The notes beneath the pieces were generated by a model, which saw nothing but the letters and a program-made list of their open reading frames with translations, searched no databases and was not told where the DNA came from. 64,000 nucleotides of DNA from Immundisolibacter cernigliae (GTDB lineage: Bacteria; Pseudomonadota; Gammaproteobacteria; Immundisolibacterales; Immundisolibacteraceae). The stretch lies in the NCBI RefSeq assembly GCF_001697225.1, contig NZ_CP014671.1:1-64000 (forward strand), written 5' to 3'. Made by a program: the position numbers and the translations under genes. Shown one piece after another: positions 46,212-54,537 of this stretch. The first letter of the stretch is position 1. Every line of letters begins with the position of its first letter.

Positions 46212-46915
46212 CTAGATCACCGGGCCCCGCGATCTTCAAATACTCGGCGTACCCGTCCGGCAGGTCTTTTGCCAAGGACGCGTACTCGCCATGCATATCA
46301 AGAAGCACAATATTTGGATAGTTCAGGGTGTTCGCGCGTTCGAGTAGAGCCGCAACCGTGTAACTCTTGCCACTACCTGTGCTGCCAAGAATTGCAGCAT
46401 GTCGCTGAAAGAACCGGTCGCCATCCGCCACAGCCTCGGCGGATGGGTCTATAGCAAAGTGGCCTAAACGGAGAGCTTTGTCGGCGGGAACATCCTGAGA
46501 CAACACACCCATGAATGACGTAAGGTTTGCCCCTGAATCAAGTGGCATGGTTGATCAATCTGCGGACATGAATCGGCTCCACGCTTGAATGATGGACCTG
46601 AATCGCCATCCTTTATCCGGTATGTCCCAACCAAGACGGCGCGAATTGTGTCCTGCATATCCTCGGGAATCGGCACCGTTTCATCGCCCAGTGATTCGCT
46701 CACGATAATTGAATCTGAGGGCAACCTTGTAATTCTTTCGACGATTGAAATCAAATATTGATGGCCCGTTGCACCTTGGATTGCCACTAGGTTGCCAACC
46801 ATCACTTGTTTGAGCAATTCGTGGTCATCAATATGAATAAACACCCGCATGGTATCCACTGACATTACCCGGCCAATGGGATTTGCACCCTCAAAAGACA
46901 TTACGGCAGAAGCCA

Positions 46916-47956
46916 TCAGATCACTCCTTTATTGAATCCATCCAGATGCCAGAGCTGCTCATCTACGATGAGGGTTTCTCCGACCGAAATTGTAATGCAA
47001 GTCCGTAGATCGGTGCTAGAAACTGCACTCAGCGCAATTACTTGAATTCCGCCGCTATTGGCAATCGCCTTCCGAGCATTGTCAGAGAGTTCCATCGTCA
47101 TTATCACTGTCGGCTTGGTAAGCTTCAGATTTGGACAAATATGCTGTTCCAAATGATCGTCGTTAAAGCCGTAACCCATGAACATAACCCGGGTCGTGTT
47201 GGCGACGCCACGATTGCCTGAAGTGCGCTGATCGTCGAATGCCCAGCGAAAACTTTCTCTGTATTTGCTTGCCCCTGGCGTAATGATAATCGGCGTTTTT
47301 CCCGCATTTATTGGGCACCTGACGACTTTTCCACCCACATCAAACCAGTCGAGGCTACCGTGTGGTTTGTAGACACATAGGTTCGCGATGGGGCGGAAAG
47401 CAGCATTTTTTCCTGCCATGTACGACTCTCGATGCGCGTCAGCCGAACGTTTTGGGTCGGAATAGCCGAAGAGATTCCCTGCGAACCGAGTGTCGACACC
47501 GATTCCTGCTGCCTCTGTGGCCAACTCGACCAATCGGTCATAGTTAGGCGTTATGAGATGAAACTTCCGCCCACCCTTGAATAGGTGCTTAACAAACGTT
47601 GTGAACGGGAGTGTTTTGGCACCAGCAATCACTTGGGTAAAAACCTCCAGCTCTTTTTCGAGAATCAGCTGTGCGGTCGCTTCAATAATCGCATCGACCG
47701 TTGTGGCCTTGAAATTCGTTTTACCCATTGCCGCTTCAAGATGGTCACCAGCATTCAACGCTGCGACGACATCATCCCAAGCCGGATCGGGCGCTGATGC
47801 CAATTGAGGCGGAATTACCTTCTTCAAGTGCTCCCCGAGCGGCCACATGCCAGGTATGCCCTCCGCGATAGACAGCCCGGTCCCAACCACAAGCAGAAGA
47901 CCTTCTTGCAGATGGTCTTGAAGCTGTCGCTTAACTTCCGAGAGTTCGAGTGCCAC
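46916..47956 (-). CDS. SIR2-domain defence protein, partner of HerA (Nezha-type pair)
   Basis: A 346-residue protein. The SIR2 residues are intact: GTGLS (25-29), the catalytic Asn138 in TPNYDRL and His199 in KPHGSLDW. In SIR2-HerA systems the SIR2 subunit destroys NAD (and may act on DNA) when phage infection is sensed, and the HerA hexamer regulates it. The stop overlaps the herA start by one base, the usual coupled arrangement. With herA broken, the system is presumably inactive, or the SIR2 subunit acts alone. Confidence 0.87.
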   Translation of the reverse strand: MALELSEVKRQLQDHLQEGLLLVVGTGLSIAEGIPGMWPLGEHLKKVIPPQLASAPDPAWDDVVAALNAGDHLEAAMGKTNFKATTVDAIIEATAQLILEKELEVFTQVIAGAKTLPFTTFVKHLFKGGRKFHLITPNYDRLVELATEAAGIGVDTRFAGNLFGYSDPKRSADAHRESYMAGKNAAFRPIANLCVYKPHGSLDWFDVGGKVVRCPINAGKTPIIITPGASKYRESFRWAFDDQRTSGNRGVANTTRVMFMGYGFNDDHLEQHICPNLKLTKPTVIMTMELSDNARKAIANSGGIQVIALSAVSSTDLRTCITISVGETLIVDEQLWHLDGFNKGVI

Positions 47957-47959
47957 GAG

Positions 47960-49246
47960 TTAACTCTCATGTACGCTGGACACTTCGAGGGCTGGGAATT
48001 CAAGCCCCTCAATCTCCTGCAACGACTTCCCCGCAATCCCCTGCAAGTCCCCATACATCCCCACCGTCGCGCCCATCACGCGCTCGATTTGTTCCTCGCG
48101 CTTGGCCCATTGTTTCATGATGACCTTGCGTTCCTTGTCGAGATCTTCCTGCATGGACGAGAAGGCCTCGACGATGGCCTCGACCCGCTGGCGGAAGCGC
48201 GGGCCGGTGAGGTACTGGTAGACCATCGCGGTCTTCGTCTGCTGGCCTTCAGACACCTGCCGCGCCATGCTCACCTGGAGCAGGGTGTGGCGCAGGATGG
48301 CGGCGACCGGCAGGGCGGCGCGCGGGTGGGTGACCCATACGCCATCGACGACTTCGAAGGTTTCGACGCCCTTGGGCAAGGCCTGGCTGACGAGGATGGA
48401 TACTTCGGCCTTGGCGGTACGCTGGTCGTCGCGCAGCTTGGCAAGCCAGCCGTCGCTCCAGTTCTTGGTGCGCTTGAATTCCCACAACATCGTGCCGGCG
48501 GACTGGCCGCCCTGGCTGACGACCCGGTGCAGCACGTCACCGCCGAATTCGCCCTTGGGCACGGGTTCGATGCTGTCGAAGGGGAATTTGGCGCGCAGCA
48601 GGTTTTCCAGTTCCAGTTCCTGCACTTCGCCCTGCAATTGCTGCGAGCCCTGCTCGGCCCGGCGCTTGAGGTCTTCGATCTGTTTCTGCATCGCGGCAAT
48701 GGTCTGTTCCTTCTCCATTACCTTGAGTTTCTGTTCGTCCTCGGCCTCTTTCCTCGCTTGGCTGCGGATTACGCTCAGGCCGTCCTGCACGCGCTTTTCG
48801 ACGGTGAGTTCGAGTTCGCGCTTGGCGTCGTCGAGTTCGCGCTGCTTCTTGATGAGTTCTGCCTGGGCCTTCTGGGCCTCGGCCAGTTTTTCGTTGCGAG
48901 CTTTGAGCACTTCCTGAAGTTCGGCAAGTTCGCGCGCCTTGCCTTCGAGTTCCGTCGCAGCAGCCTGCTTCGCTTTCTTCGATTCTTCGGCGACAACGCG
49001 GGCGCGCTCGGCCTTCAGTTGTGCGGCGACCTGATCGGCCACCTGTTCATCCAGCGTGCGCTTGGCGTCGGCGATCTGCTTTTCCTTGTCGCGGATGCCT
49101 TGTTCGCGCTTGGCAATGTCCTCGTCCTTTTGTGCGAGCTGCCGCTCGAACTGCTGGCGCGTCGCTGCGATCAGAGGCGCGGCGAGGGATTCCGTCAGCC
49201 GGATTTCAGTCTTGCAGTTCGGGCAGGTAATCGTGGGTTCGGTCAT
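47960..49246 (-). CDS. DUF2130 coiled-coil protein
   Basis: A 428-residue protein. It begins with a zinc-ribbon-like CPNCKTEIRL, followed by a long charged coiled coil (about residues 25-240) and a C-terminal DUF2130 domain (LWEFKRTKNWSDGWLAKLRD, then DGVWVTHPRAALPVAAILR). The C-terminal region resembles nuclease-like folds by sequence, but I cannot confirm catalytic residues. It overlaps kilA-N by 4 bp and lies 3 bp before the SIR2 gene, so it is part of the same operon. The function is unknown; it recurs in defence islands. Confidence 0.8.
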   Translation of the reverse strand: MTEPTITCPNCKTEIRLTESLAAPLIAATRQQFERQLAQKDEDIAKREQGIRDKEKQIADAKRTLDEQVADQVAAQLKAERARVVAEESKKAKQAAATELEGKARELAELQEVLKARNEKLAEAQKAQAELIKKQRELDDAKRELELTVEKRVQDGLSVIRSQARKEAEDEQKLKVMEKEQTIAAMQKQIEDLKRRAEQGSQQLQGEVQELELENLLRAKFPFDSIEPVPKGEFGGDVLHRVVSQGGQSAGTMLWEFKRTKNWSDGWLAKLRDDQRTAKAEVSILVSQALPKGVETFEVVDGVWVTHPRAALPVAAILRHTLLQVSMARQVSEGQQTKTAMVYQYLTGPRFRQRVEAIVEAFSSMQEDLDKERKVIMKQWAKREEQIERVMGATVGMYGDLQGIAGKSLQEIEGLEFPALEVSSVHES

Positions 49247-50085
49247 GGCTCGATTTCCTTGGGAGTATTTTTGGCGCCCAGCCGTTTGACCGCAGGCATG
49301 CCGACCAATGAACGCATTTGCGTGATGGCGATGGCATTCAACTGCGCCAGGCGTTCGGGCGCGGCCATTCCCTGGTGGATGAGAACGGCATTGATGCTTT
49401 CCAGATTCGACAGCACGACCAGTTGTTCCAGTGTAGCGGCATCGCGCATGTTGCCGGTCTGGCCGGGGTTGGCTTGCCGCCATTGCGCTGCGGTGGCACC
49501 GAACAGGGCGGCGTTGAGCAAGTCGGCTTCGCTGGCATACACCATGCTAGTCTGCGCCTTGGTCAGGCGCGGAGGGATCAGGCGTTCCTTGATGGCGTCG
49601 GTGTGGATCTTGTAGTTGACCTTGGCCAGCGTGCGCTGGAAGTTCCACTCCAATGCTTCGGTGCGGGCTTCCGCATCCTTGAGGCGCTGGAATTCCTTGA
49701 TGAGGTAGAGTTTGAATTCCGGGCTCAGCCAGGACCCGAACTCGAAGGCGATATCGCGGTGGGCAAAGGTGCCGCCACCCCGGCCTGACTTGGCATAAAG
49801 CCCGATGGCGCCTGTGGCCTCTATCCATTTCTTGGGTGACAGCGAAAAGCTGTTCAGGCCCGCCTGATTTTTAAACCTTTCGAATTCGAGAGGTTTAAAG
49901 GCCGGGTTGTAGATTTGCTCCCAGATGCCCAGAAACTCGACGGTGTTCCGGTTGCGCAGCCAGTTGTACAGGATGCTTTCATCGCCGAATTTCCTGACCA
50001 TGTCTGTCAGTGAGATGAAATCCTTTTCGTGGCGACTGACGATGGCGACTTCGGCACCCTGCACTACGAGCGTCTGCTTCTTCAT
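49243..50085 (-). CDS. KilA-N domain DNA-binding protein
   Basis: A 280-residue protein with a KilA-N domain at the N-terminus (FISLTDMVRKFGD, YNWLRNRNTVEFLGIWE, GGGTFAHRDIAFEFGSWLSP) and a helical C-terminal half. KilA-N domains come from phages and occur in restriction and defence islands. Its ATG overlaps the upstream stop (ATGA), and its stop overlaps the DUF2130 start. The exact role is unknown. Confidence 0.87.
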   Translation of the reverse strand: MKKQTLVVQGAEVAIVSRHEKDFISLTDMVRKFGDESILYNWLRNRNTVEFLGIWEQIYNPAFKPLEFERFKNQAGLNSFSLSPKKWIEATGAIGLYAKSGRGGGTFAHRDIAFEFGSWLSPEFKLYLIKEFQRLKDAEARTEALEWNFQRTLAKVNYKIHTDAIKERLIPPRLTKAQTSMVYASEADLLNAALFGATAAQWRQANPGQTGNMRDAATLEQLVVLSNLESINAVLIHQGMAAPERLAQLNAIAITQMRSLVGMPAVKRLGAKNTPKEIEP

Positions 50086-50809
50086 TTCAACTTCCACTCC
50101 ACGGTAAACAGCGTGCGGTCTTCCACCTGCTGCTGGAGCTGCGCCTCAAGCTGGGTGATCAGATCGTTGCGCTGGGCCTCGATTTCGTCCTGCCGGGCGA
50201 ACAGCTCGCGGCGCAGCTTGCTGCGCTTGGCTTCCAGATCGCGCTGCTTCTGCTGCCATGACAGCTTCTCTTCCGGCGTCGGCGAAATGGCGGCGGTGCG
50301 CTGCACTTCCTTGATTTCGCGGTCGATCTGCTTGATCTCCCGCTCCGGGCCGAGCTTCAGGTCGTCCGCCCAGGCGTCCAGCTGCTGGACTTCCTGCCCA
50401 CAGTAGCCGGGGTTGCGCTGGTTGATGTCGTGCAGGAGGGAGGTCTTGCGGGCTTGGGCATCGGCTTGCAACGCGGGCGGGATGCCCTCACTCCCGGCCC
50501 CTCTCCCGGGGGAGAGGGGAGCTCACGGGCGGGCAGGCGCAGCAGTTTTTCGGGGTCGTTTTCCGGCAGCAGCAAGCCGTCGGTCGTGCTCGCTACCACC
50601 CTCACGTGCTGCTCCTGGTTGCCGAGCGCCGCGACGGTGGCCAGTTGCACCGCACGCCAGTCGGCCTTGCCGCGATGGGCTTCGAGCGTGTTGATCTTCG
50701 TGCCGTAGGCAGCGTAGTCGAAGACAAGACGCGCGCCGTCGAGCGCGCGGGCCCTGGCGCGCTCGGTAATCCAAGGCGCCAGAGGATGGTTGACCCGGTA
50801 TCCGATCAC
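50082..50809 (-). pseudogene. C-terminal part of a large SNF2/DEAD-type helicase, disrupted by a small palindrome
   Basis: Two frames carry parts of one protein: HPLAPWITERARAR to PEKLLRLPA, then ARKTSLLHDINQRN to RTLFTVEWKLK, a charged coiled-coil end. They resemble the C-terminus of helicase-like defence proteins. Between them lies a GC-rich palindrome (50498-50519) with flanking sequence that shifts the frame. The N-terminal helicase domains are missing; the first frame begins at a GTG that overlaps the excisionase-like gene. It is therefore a remnant. Confidence 0.65.
50498..50519. repeat. Perfect 10-bp palindrome inserted in the helicase remnant
   Basis: CCCCTCTCCC and GGGAGAGGGG flank GG. 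It is the core of a common proteobacterial intergenic repeat. Its insertion, with 30-50 bp of flank, accounts for the loss of frame here. Confidence 0.75.
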
Positions 50810-51006
50810 TCTGCTTGCGCCTTTTTGTTGTGGATGCGGTCGGCGATCCAGCGATCCAGCTCGAAGCGGCGAAAGCGCCAGGTGCCTCCCAGCTTGAACG
50901 CCGGAATCTCGCCCTGCTGCGCCAGGCGATACACCGTGCGCTTGCCGGCCTTCAGGTACGCGGCTACGTCGTCGAGGGTGAGGATTTCGTCGCGGGTCTC
51001 GGGCAC
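50806..51006 (-). CDS. Excisionase/MerR-type helix-turn-helix protein
   Basis: A 66-residue DNA-binding protein with the excisionase-family sequence ILTLDDVAAYLKAGKRTVYR and GGTWRFRRFELDRWI. The GTG at 51004-51006 has AAGG 7 nt upstream, and this gives the usual protein start (PETRDEIL). Alternative ATGs lie 24 and 33 bp upstream. It is the first gene of the minus-strand defence operon and may regulate it. It overlaps the helicase remnant by 4 bp. Confidence 0.82.
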   Translation of the reverse strand: MPETRDEILTLDDVAAYLKAGKRTVYRLAQQGEIPAFKLGGTWRFRRFELDRWIADRIHNKKAQAE

Positions 51007-51164
51007 TGTGTCACCTTCCGGAATGGCCATGGATGGCATCTACTGGCCAATTCTGGTCGATTCTTCCATGTTTCGGCATCACCGGCCAGCGACCGCGAGC
51101 GACCCGCACGGCTTGTCCAACACCGGCACAGTGTCTGGCGCGTCGCTGCGGCATCCATGCCGCC

Positions 51165-51180
51165 TGTCGCAGGCGCGACA
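51165..51180. promoter_or_regulatory. NifA upstream activator site in the defence island/nif gap
   Basis: TGTCGCAGGCGCGACA is an exact TGT-N10-ACA and palindromic (TGTCGC/GCGACA), with only one difference in the first half from the nifB site. It lies 73 bp before the sigma-54 element at 51254. Confidence 0.8.
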
Positions 51181-51253
51181 AACGCGACACACCCCCGGGT
51201 TCCCGGGCACTCGACATGTCCCTGAAACGCTGTGAATTACATCCTGTGTGGAC

Positions 51254-51269
51254 TGGCCCGGGCGTTGCT
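51254..51269 (+). promoter_or_regulatory. Sigma-54 promoter of a three-gene unknown operon
   Basis: TGGCCCGGGCGTTGCT differs from the consensus TGGCACG-N4-TTGC only at one position, and the GG-N10-GC spacing is exact. The predicted start is near 51280, 32 nt before the first ATG. The gap 51007-51311 holds no gene; this promoter faces the nif genes. Confidence 0.75.
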
Positions 51270-51311
51270 TGGCCAAGCTCAGGCTCCCCACCGGTCGCAA
51301 CTCCCACGCCC

Positions 51312-51635
51312 ATGGACACGTCAAGGACACCGATCAAGCTGACCCAGGACGGCCGCCGAGTAGAAGTGGTCGGCCGTGCCATCTGCCTCGATGGCCGCCG
51401 CGAGGCGGAGGCCCTGACGCCGGTGGGCCGGCACCCGAACCGCGCCGCCATCTGGCGAGCGGTTCCGGACGCCACCCACATGGCCGGCCGGGTGCCGCTC
51501 ACCGCCCAGGAAGCGGCCATGGCACAGGCCGCACTGGACGCCGCCCGGGCGGCCTACGAGGCAAGCCCGCTGGCCATTGCCGAGCGCATCCGCCACGCCG
51601 CGGACGACATCCTGAAGCTGCGCATCGATGAATGA
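51312..51635 (+). CDS. Unknown protein, first gene of a NifA-type operon
   Basis: A 107-residue soluble protein starting MDTSRTPIKLTQDGRRVEVV. Residues 60-100 are helical and alanine-rich (MAQAALDAARAAYEASPLAI). No family is recognised. Its start follows a sigma-54 promoter and an exact NifA site, so it is probably expressed during nitrogen fixation. Confidence 0.68.
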   Translation: MDTSRTPIKLTQDGRRVEVVGRAICLDGRREAEALTPVGRHPNRAAIWRAVPDATHMAGRVPLTAQEAAMAQAALDAARAAYEASPLAIAERIRHAADDILKLRIDE

Positions 51636-51665
51636 GGCGCCATGCCGGCGCCTGGAGCAGGGCCC

Positions 51666-52133
51666 ATGATCCACGTACTCGAAGTGCCGCGCCAAGGCCG
51701 TGCGCAGGCGTGGTTTGCCTTCGACGAGGCTGATCTGATCGGCAAGATTCGCGCCGCGCGGGCGCGGCCGGACGGGCAGCTGCATGGCGTGGCCAGCCCG
51801 CGCGAACTGCTGGCGGCCAGCGGCCAGGCGCCGGACACGGCGCCGCTCTGGATCGCGGCATTGGCGCAGCAGCACGGCTGGGACACGCCGCTGTATCGCG
51901 CCGACGCCTTGCTGGGGGAGGGGATTTATCAGGCCGAACCGGTCAGCGAGCTTCGCGCCTGCGTCGCGGCGCTGGTCGATACGCTGCAGACCTGCCGCGT
52001 GTACCCGGACGACCAGACCGCCCTCGATGCCCTGTACCGCGATCCGCTGTACCACGGGCGGGACGGCTTCTACGCCCACATGGCCCTGCGGGAACAGCTG
52101 ATCGCGCTGGAGGTGCTGGCGGATGATTTGTGA
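51666..52133 (+). CDS. Unknown protein, second gene of a NifA-type operon
   Basis: A 155-residue soluble protein (MIHVLEVPRQGRAQAWFAFD ... CRVYPDDQTALDALYRDP ... GRDGFYAHMALREQL). The ATG at 51666 has GGAG 8 nt upstream; an in-frame ATG at 51642 also has a reasonable ribosome site and would add 8 residues. No family recognised. It lies 30 bp after the preceding gene. Confidence 0.68.
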   Translation: MIHVLEVPRQGRAQAWFAFDEADLIGKIRAARARPDGQLHGVASPRELLAASGQAPDTAPLWIAALAQQHGWDTPLYRADALLGEGIYQAEPVSELRACVAALVDTLQTCRVYPDDQTALDALYRDPLYHGRDGFYAHMALREQLIALEVLADDL

Positions 52134-52223
52134 ACGCACGGCGCGCGAGCGGGCTCTGCGGCCGGCGGCCTGTCCGCAGACAGCGGGCCTGAACACCTTG
52201 CCCATCCGGATCGGGAGCCGCCC

Positions 52224-52667
52224 ATGAGCAGCATCTTCATCAACGTCACCAAATCCGAAGCGCTGGAAAAATCGCCCATCGACAAGGCCGTCACCCGCGT
52301 GGCCATGGCCCTGGCCCGCCAAGGCCTGCAAGGCGCCTTGCCCGCCGGCCCGAGTCTGGAGATCACGTTCCTGCTGGCGTGCGCGGACCTGCAACCGGAT
52401 TTCGAGGGCATGCGCATGGGCGGTTACACGGCCGACGACCCGGTGCTGCGCTTCCACGCCGCCGTGCCGGCGCAGCTGGCTCACTCGACGCTGGCGCCGC
52501 GTTATGTGGCGGCGGTGCTCGATGACGTGCTCGGCAACGCCCACGACTATTTCGCCGACCGGCAAATACCGTTCGACGGCCCGGCGTGGCGCCGCGTGTT
52601 CGACGCCGCAGCCGTGCACGGCGAAGACCTCTCGGACCTGACCGAGGCTGCGCTGCCGGCGCTCTGA
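52224..52667 (+). CDS. Unknown protein, third gene of a NifA-type operon
   Basis: A 147-residue soluble protein starting MSSIFINVTKSEALEKSPID. A repeated pattern of small helices (AVTRVAMALARQGLQGALPA; APRYVAAVLDDVLGNAHDYF) is visible, with no cysteine cluster and no known motif. It lies 90 bp after its neighbour. Followed by a family C repeat and then the nifE promoter. Confidence 0.67.
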   Translation: MSSIFINVTKSEALEKSPIDKAVTRVAMALARQGLQGALPAGPSLEITFLLACADLQPDFEGMRMGGYTADDPVLRFHAAVPAQLAHSTLAPRYVAAVLDDVLGNAHDYFADRQIPFDGPAWRRVFDAAAVHGEDLSDLTEAALPAL

Positions 52668-52706
52668 GCAGGCAGCGTGGCCGGATGGCTCCGCGCGAGG
52701 GAGGAT

Positions 52707-52768
52707 TCGGCCCGAGGGCGGGCCTCCCACGGGCGCTGTGTTGTGGGAGCGGCGCCCTCGCCGCGAAT
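52707..52768 (+). repeat. Family C palindromic repeat upstream of nifE
   Basis: ATTCGGCCCGAGGGCGGGCC and TGTGGGAGCGGCGCCCTCGC form the two arms. It lies at the end of the unknown operon, in the 373-bp gap 52668-53040, which otherwise holds only the nifE promoter region. Confidence 0.87.
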
Positions 52769-52935
52769 CTTCTCTTCCAGTGCGTTGGCCTTGACCCGTA
52801 CGCAAGACACCCATGCGGACACGCTGCCGACGACGGACGTGAAGGGTGCCTGCCGCCGTGTGCGACAAACCCCACAGCGTCGTGTCACAAACCGGCCAAC
52901 CACGCTGTTCGGCGGTGCCAGAGCTTCGTTTAACT

Positions 52936-52952
52936 GACTGTTTCACAGTCAA
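52936..52952. promoter_or_regulatory. Small inverted repeat upstream of the nifE promoter
   Basis: TGACTGT and ACAGTCA flank TTC, a perfect 7-bp palindrome 21 bp before the -24 element. It has TGT and ACA but the wrong spacing for NifA (N3 instead of N10). No exact TGT-N10-ACA was found in this gap, so its role is uncertain. Confidence 0.5.
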
Positions 52953-52973
52953 GATTCATGCCCCTCCCGGGCT

Positions 52974-52989
52974 GGCCCGATTCCTGCGA
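52974..52989 (+). promoter_or_regulatory. Sigma-54 promoter of the nifENX operon
   Basis: TGGCCCGATTCCTGCG has exact GG-N10-GC spacing and differs from the consensus at two positions (C for A, C for T). The predicted start is near 53000, 41 nt before the nifE ATG. Confidence 0.72.
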
Positions 52990-53040
52990 TGCCTCCAGCA
53001 GGCGCCGGCCTTCCCCCGCCCGGCGCATGGAGGTCGCTTC

Positions 53041-54530
53041 ATGAGCACGCTGTCGAGCACGATCCAGGACGTCTTCAACGAGCCCGGTTGCGACAAGAAC
53101 CAGGGCAAGTCGGACAAGGAGCGCAAGAAGGGTTGCACCAAGCAGTTGCAGCCCGGCGGCGCGGCCGGCGGTTGCGCCTTCGACGGCGCCAAGATCGCGC
53201 TGCAGCCGATCACCGACGTGGCGCACCTGGTGCACGGGCCGATCGCCTGCGAGGGCAATTCCTGGGACAACCGGGGGCCAAATCCTCGGGCTCGCGCCTG
53301 TACCGCACCGGCTTCACCACCGACATCAACGAGACCGACGTGGTGTTCGGCGGCGAGAAGCGGCTGTACAAGTCGATCCGCGAGATCGTCGACAAGTACG
53401 ATCCGCCGGCGGTGTTCGTGTACCAGACCTGCGTGCCGGCGATGATCGGCGACGACATCGAGGCCGTCTGCAAGGCGGCCAGCGAGAAGTTCGGCAAGCC
53501 GGTGGTGCCGGTCAATGCGCCCGGTTTCGTCGGGGTCAAGAACCTGGGCAACAAGCTGGCCGGCGAGGCGCTGCTGGAGCACGTGATCGGCACCCGGGAG
53601 CCGGACTACACCACGCCCTACGACATCAACATCATCGGCGAGTACAACCTGGCCGGCGAGCTGTGGCAGGTCAAGCCGCTGCTGGACGAGCTGGGCATCC
53701 GCGTGCTGGCCTGCATCTCGGGCGACGCCAAGTACCACGAGGTGGCGCAGTCGCACCGGGCGCGGGCGGCGATGATGGTGTGCTCGAAGGCCATGATCAA
53801 CGTGTCCCGCAAGATGGAGGAGCGCTACGGCATTCCGTTCTTCGAGGGCTCGTTCTACGGCATCGGCGACATGAGCGATTCGCTGCGCGAGATCGCGCGG
53901 CTGCTGATCGAACGCGGCGCCGACGCCGAATTGATGGTCCGCACCGAGGCGCTGATCGCCCGCGAGGAAGCCCGCGCCTGGGCGGCGCTGGAGCCCTATC
54001 GCGAGCGCCTGGCCGGCAAGCGGGTGTTGCTGATCACCGGCGGCGTCAAGTCCTGGTCGGTGGTGGCGGCCCTGCAGGAAGTGGGGCTGGAGATCGTCGG
54101 CACCTCGGTGAAAAAGTCCACCAAGGAGGACAAGGAGCGCATCAAGGAAATCATGGGCGAGGAAGCGCACATGATCGAGGACATGACCCCGCGCGAGATG
54201 TACCGGATGCTCAGCGAGGCGCGGGCCGACATCATGCTGTCCGGCGGGCGCTCCCAGTTCGTGGCGCTCAAGGCCAAGATGCCGTGGATGGACATCAACC
54301 AGGAGCGCCACCACGCCTTCGCCGGCTACGTGGGCATGGTGGAGATGATCCGCCGCCTGGACCTGGCCCTGCACAACCCGATCTGGCAGCAGGTGCGCAC
54401 GCCGGCGCCGTGGCTGGCCGCCGAAGCAAGCAATCTTCGTAGCCTGGATGTAGCGCAGCGAAATCCGGGGTCAACCGGCGTGACTTCCCCGGACTTGGGT
54501 ACAGCGGCCTGCATCCCGGCGACGGCTTGA
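53041..54530 (+). CDS. nifE: NifE, FeMo-cofactor scaffold alpha subunit, with a one-base frameshift
   Basis: NifE pairs with NifN as the scaffold on which NifB-co becomes FeMo-co. The start [20 protein letters not shown] runs to [15 protein letters not shown], then the frame breaks at the G-run at 53273-53277. The next frame continues [20 protein letters not shown] to the end. Adding one base gives a 496-residue protein with the expected Cys residues ([25 protein letters not shown]). The last 30-35 residues come from an inserted repeat. The break is a mutation or, more likely, a sequencing error, because nifN and nifX downstream are intact. Confidence 0.92.
54439..54520 (+). repeat. Repeat element forming the C-terminal extension of nifE
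   Basis: GTAGCCTGGATGTAGCGCAG starts the element, and CCGGGG (54465-54470) pairs with CCCCGG (54487-54492). It follows the natural NifE end (RTPAPWL) and adds about 30 codons up to the TGA at 54530. A common intergenic element has thus become coding. Confidence 0.7.
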
Positions 54531-54537
54531 GTCAGTC

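Larger units (their letters stand above)
43927..46916 (-). pseudogene. HerA-like ATPase gene split by an IS5-type element and frameshifted
   Basis: The 5' part encodes a HAS-barrel-like start and the ATPase Walker A (GSTGSGKSYT); the 3' part has Walker B (VCLVCDEAHLYL) and SQRPSDVSKKIL. Removing the 1220-bp insertion and one CTAG copy rejoins the frame as GPGDL-ADPKPHS. Restoring one G to the C4/G4 run at 46530-46533 joins the first segment. The result is 589 codons, close to normal HerA length. HerA partners with the upstream SIR2 protein as a defence ATPase. It overlaps the SIR2 stop by one base. GC content is clearly lower than in the nif genes. Confidence 0.88.

Noticed and set aside
52936-52952. 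NifA site upstream of nifE
   Set aside because: TGT and ACA are present but separated by 3 bases, not 10; no exact site was found in the gap.
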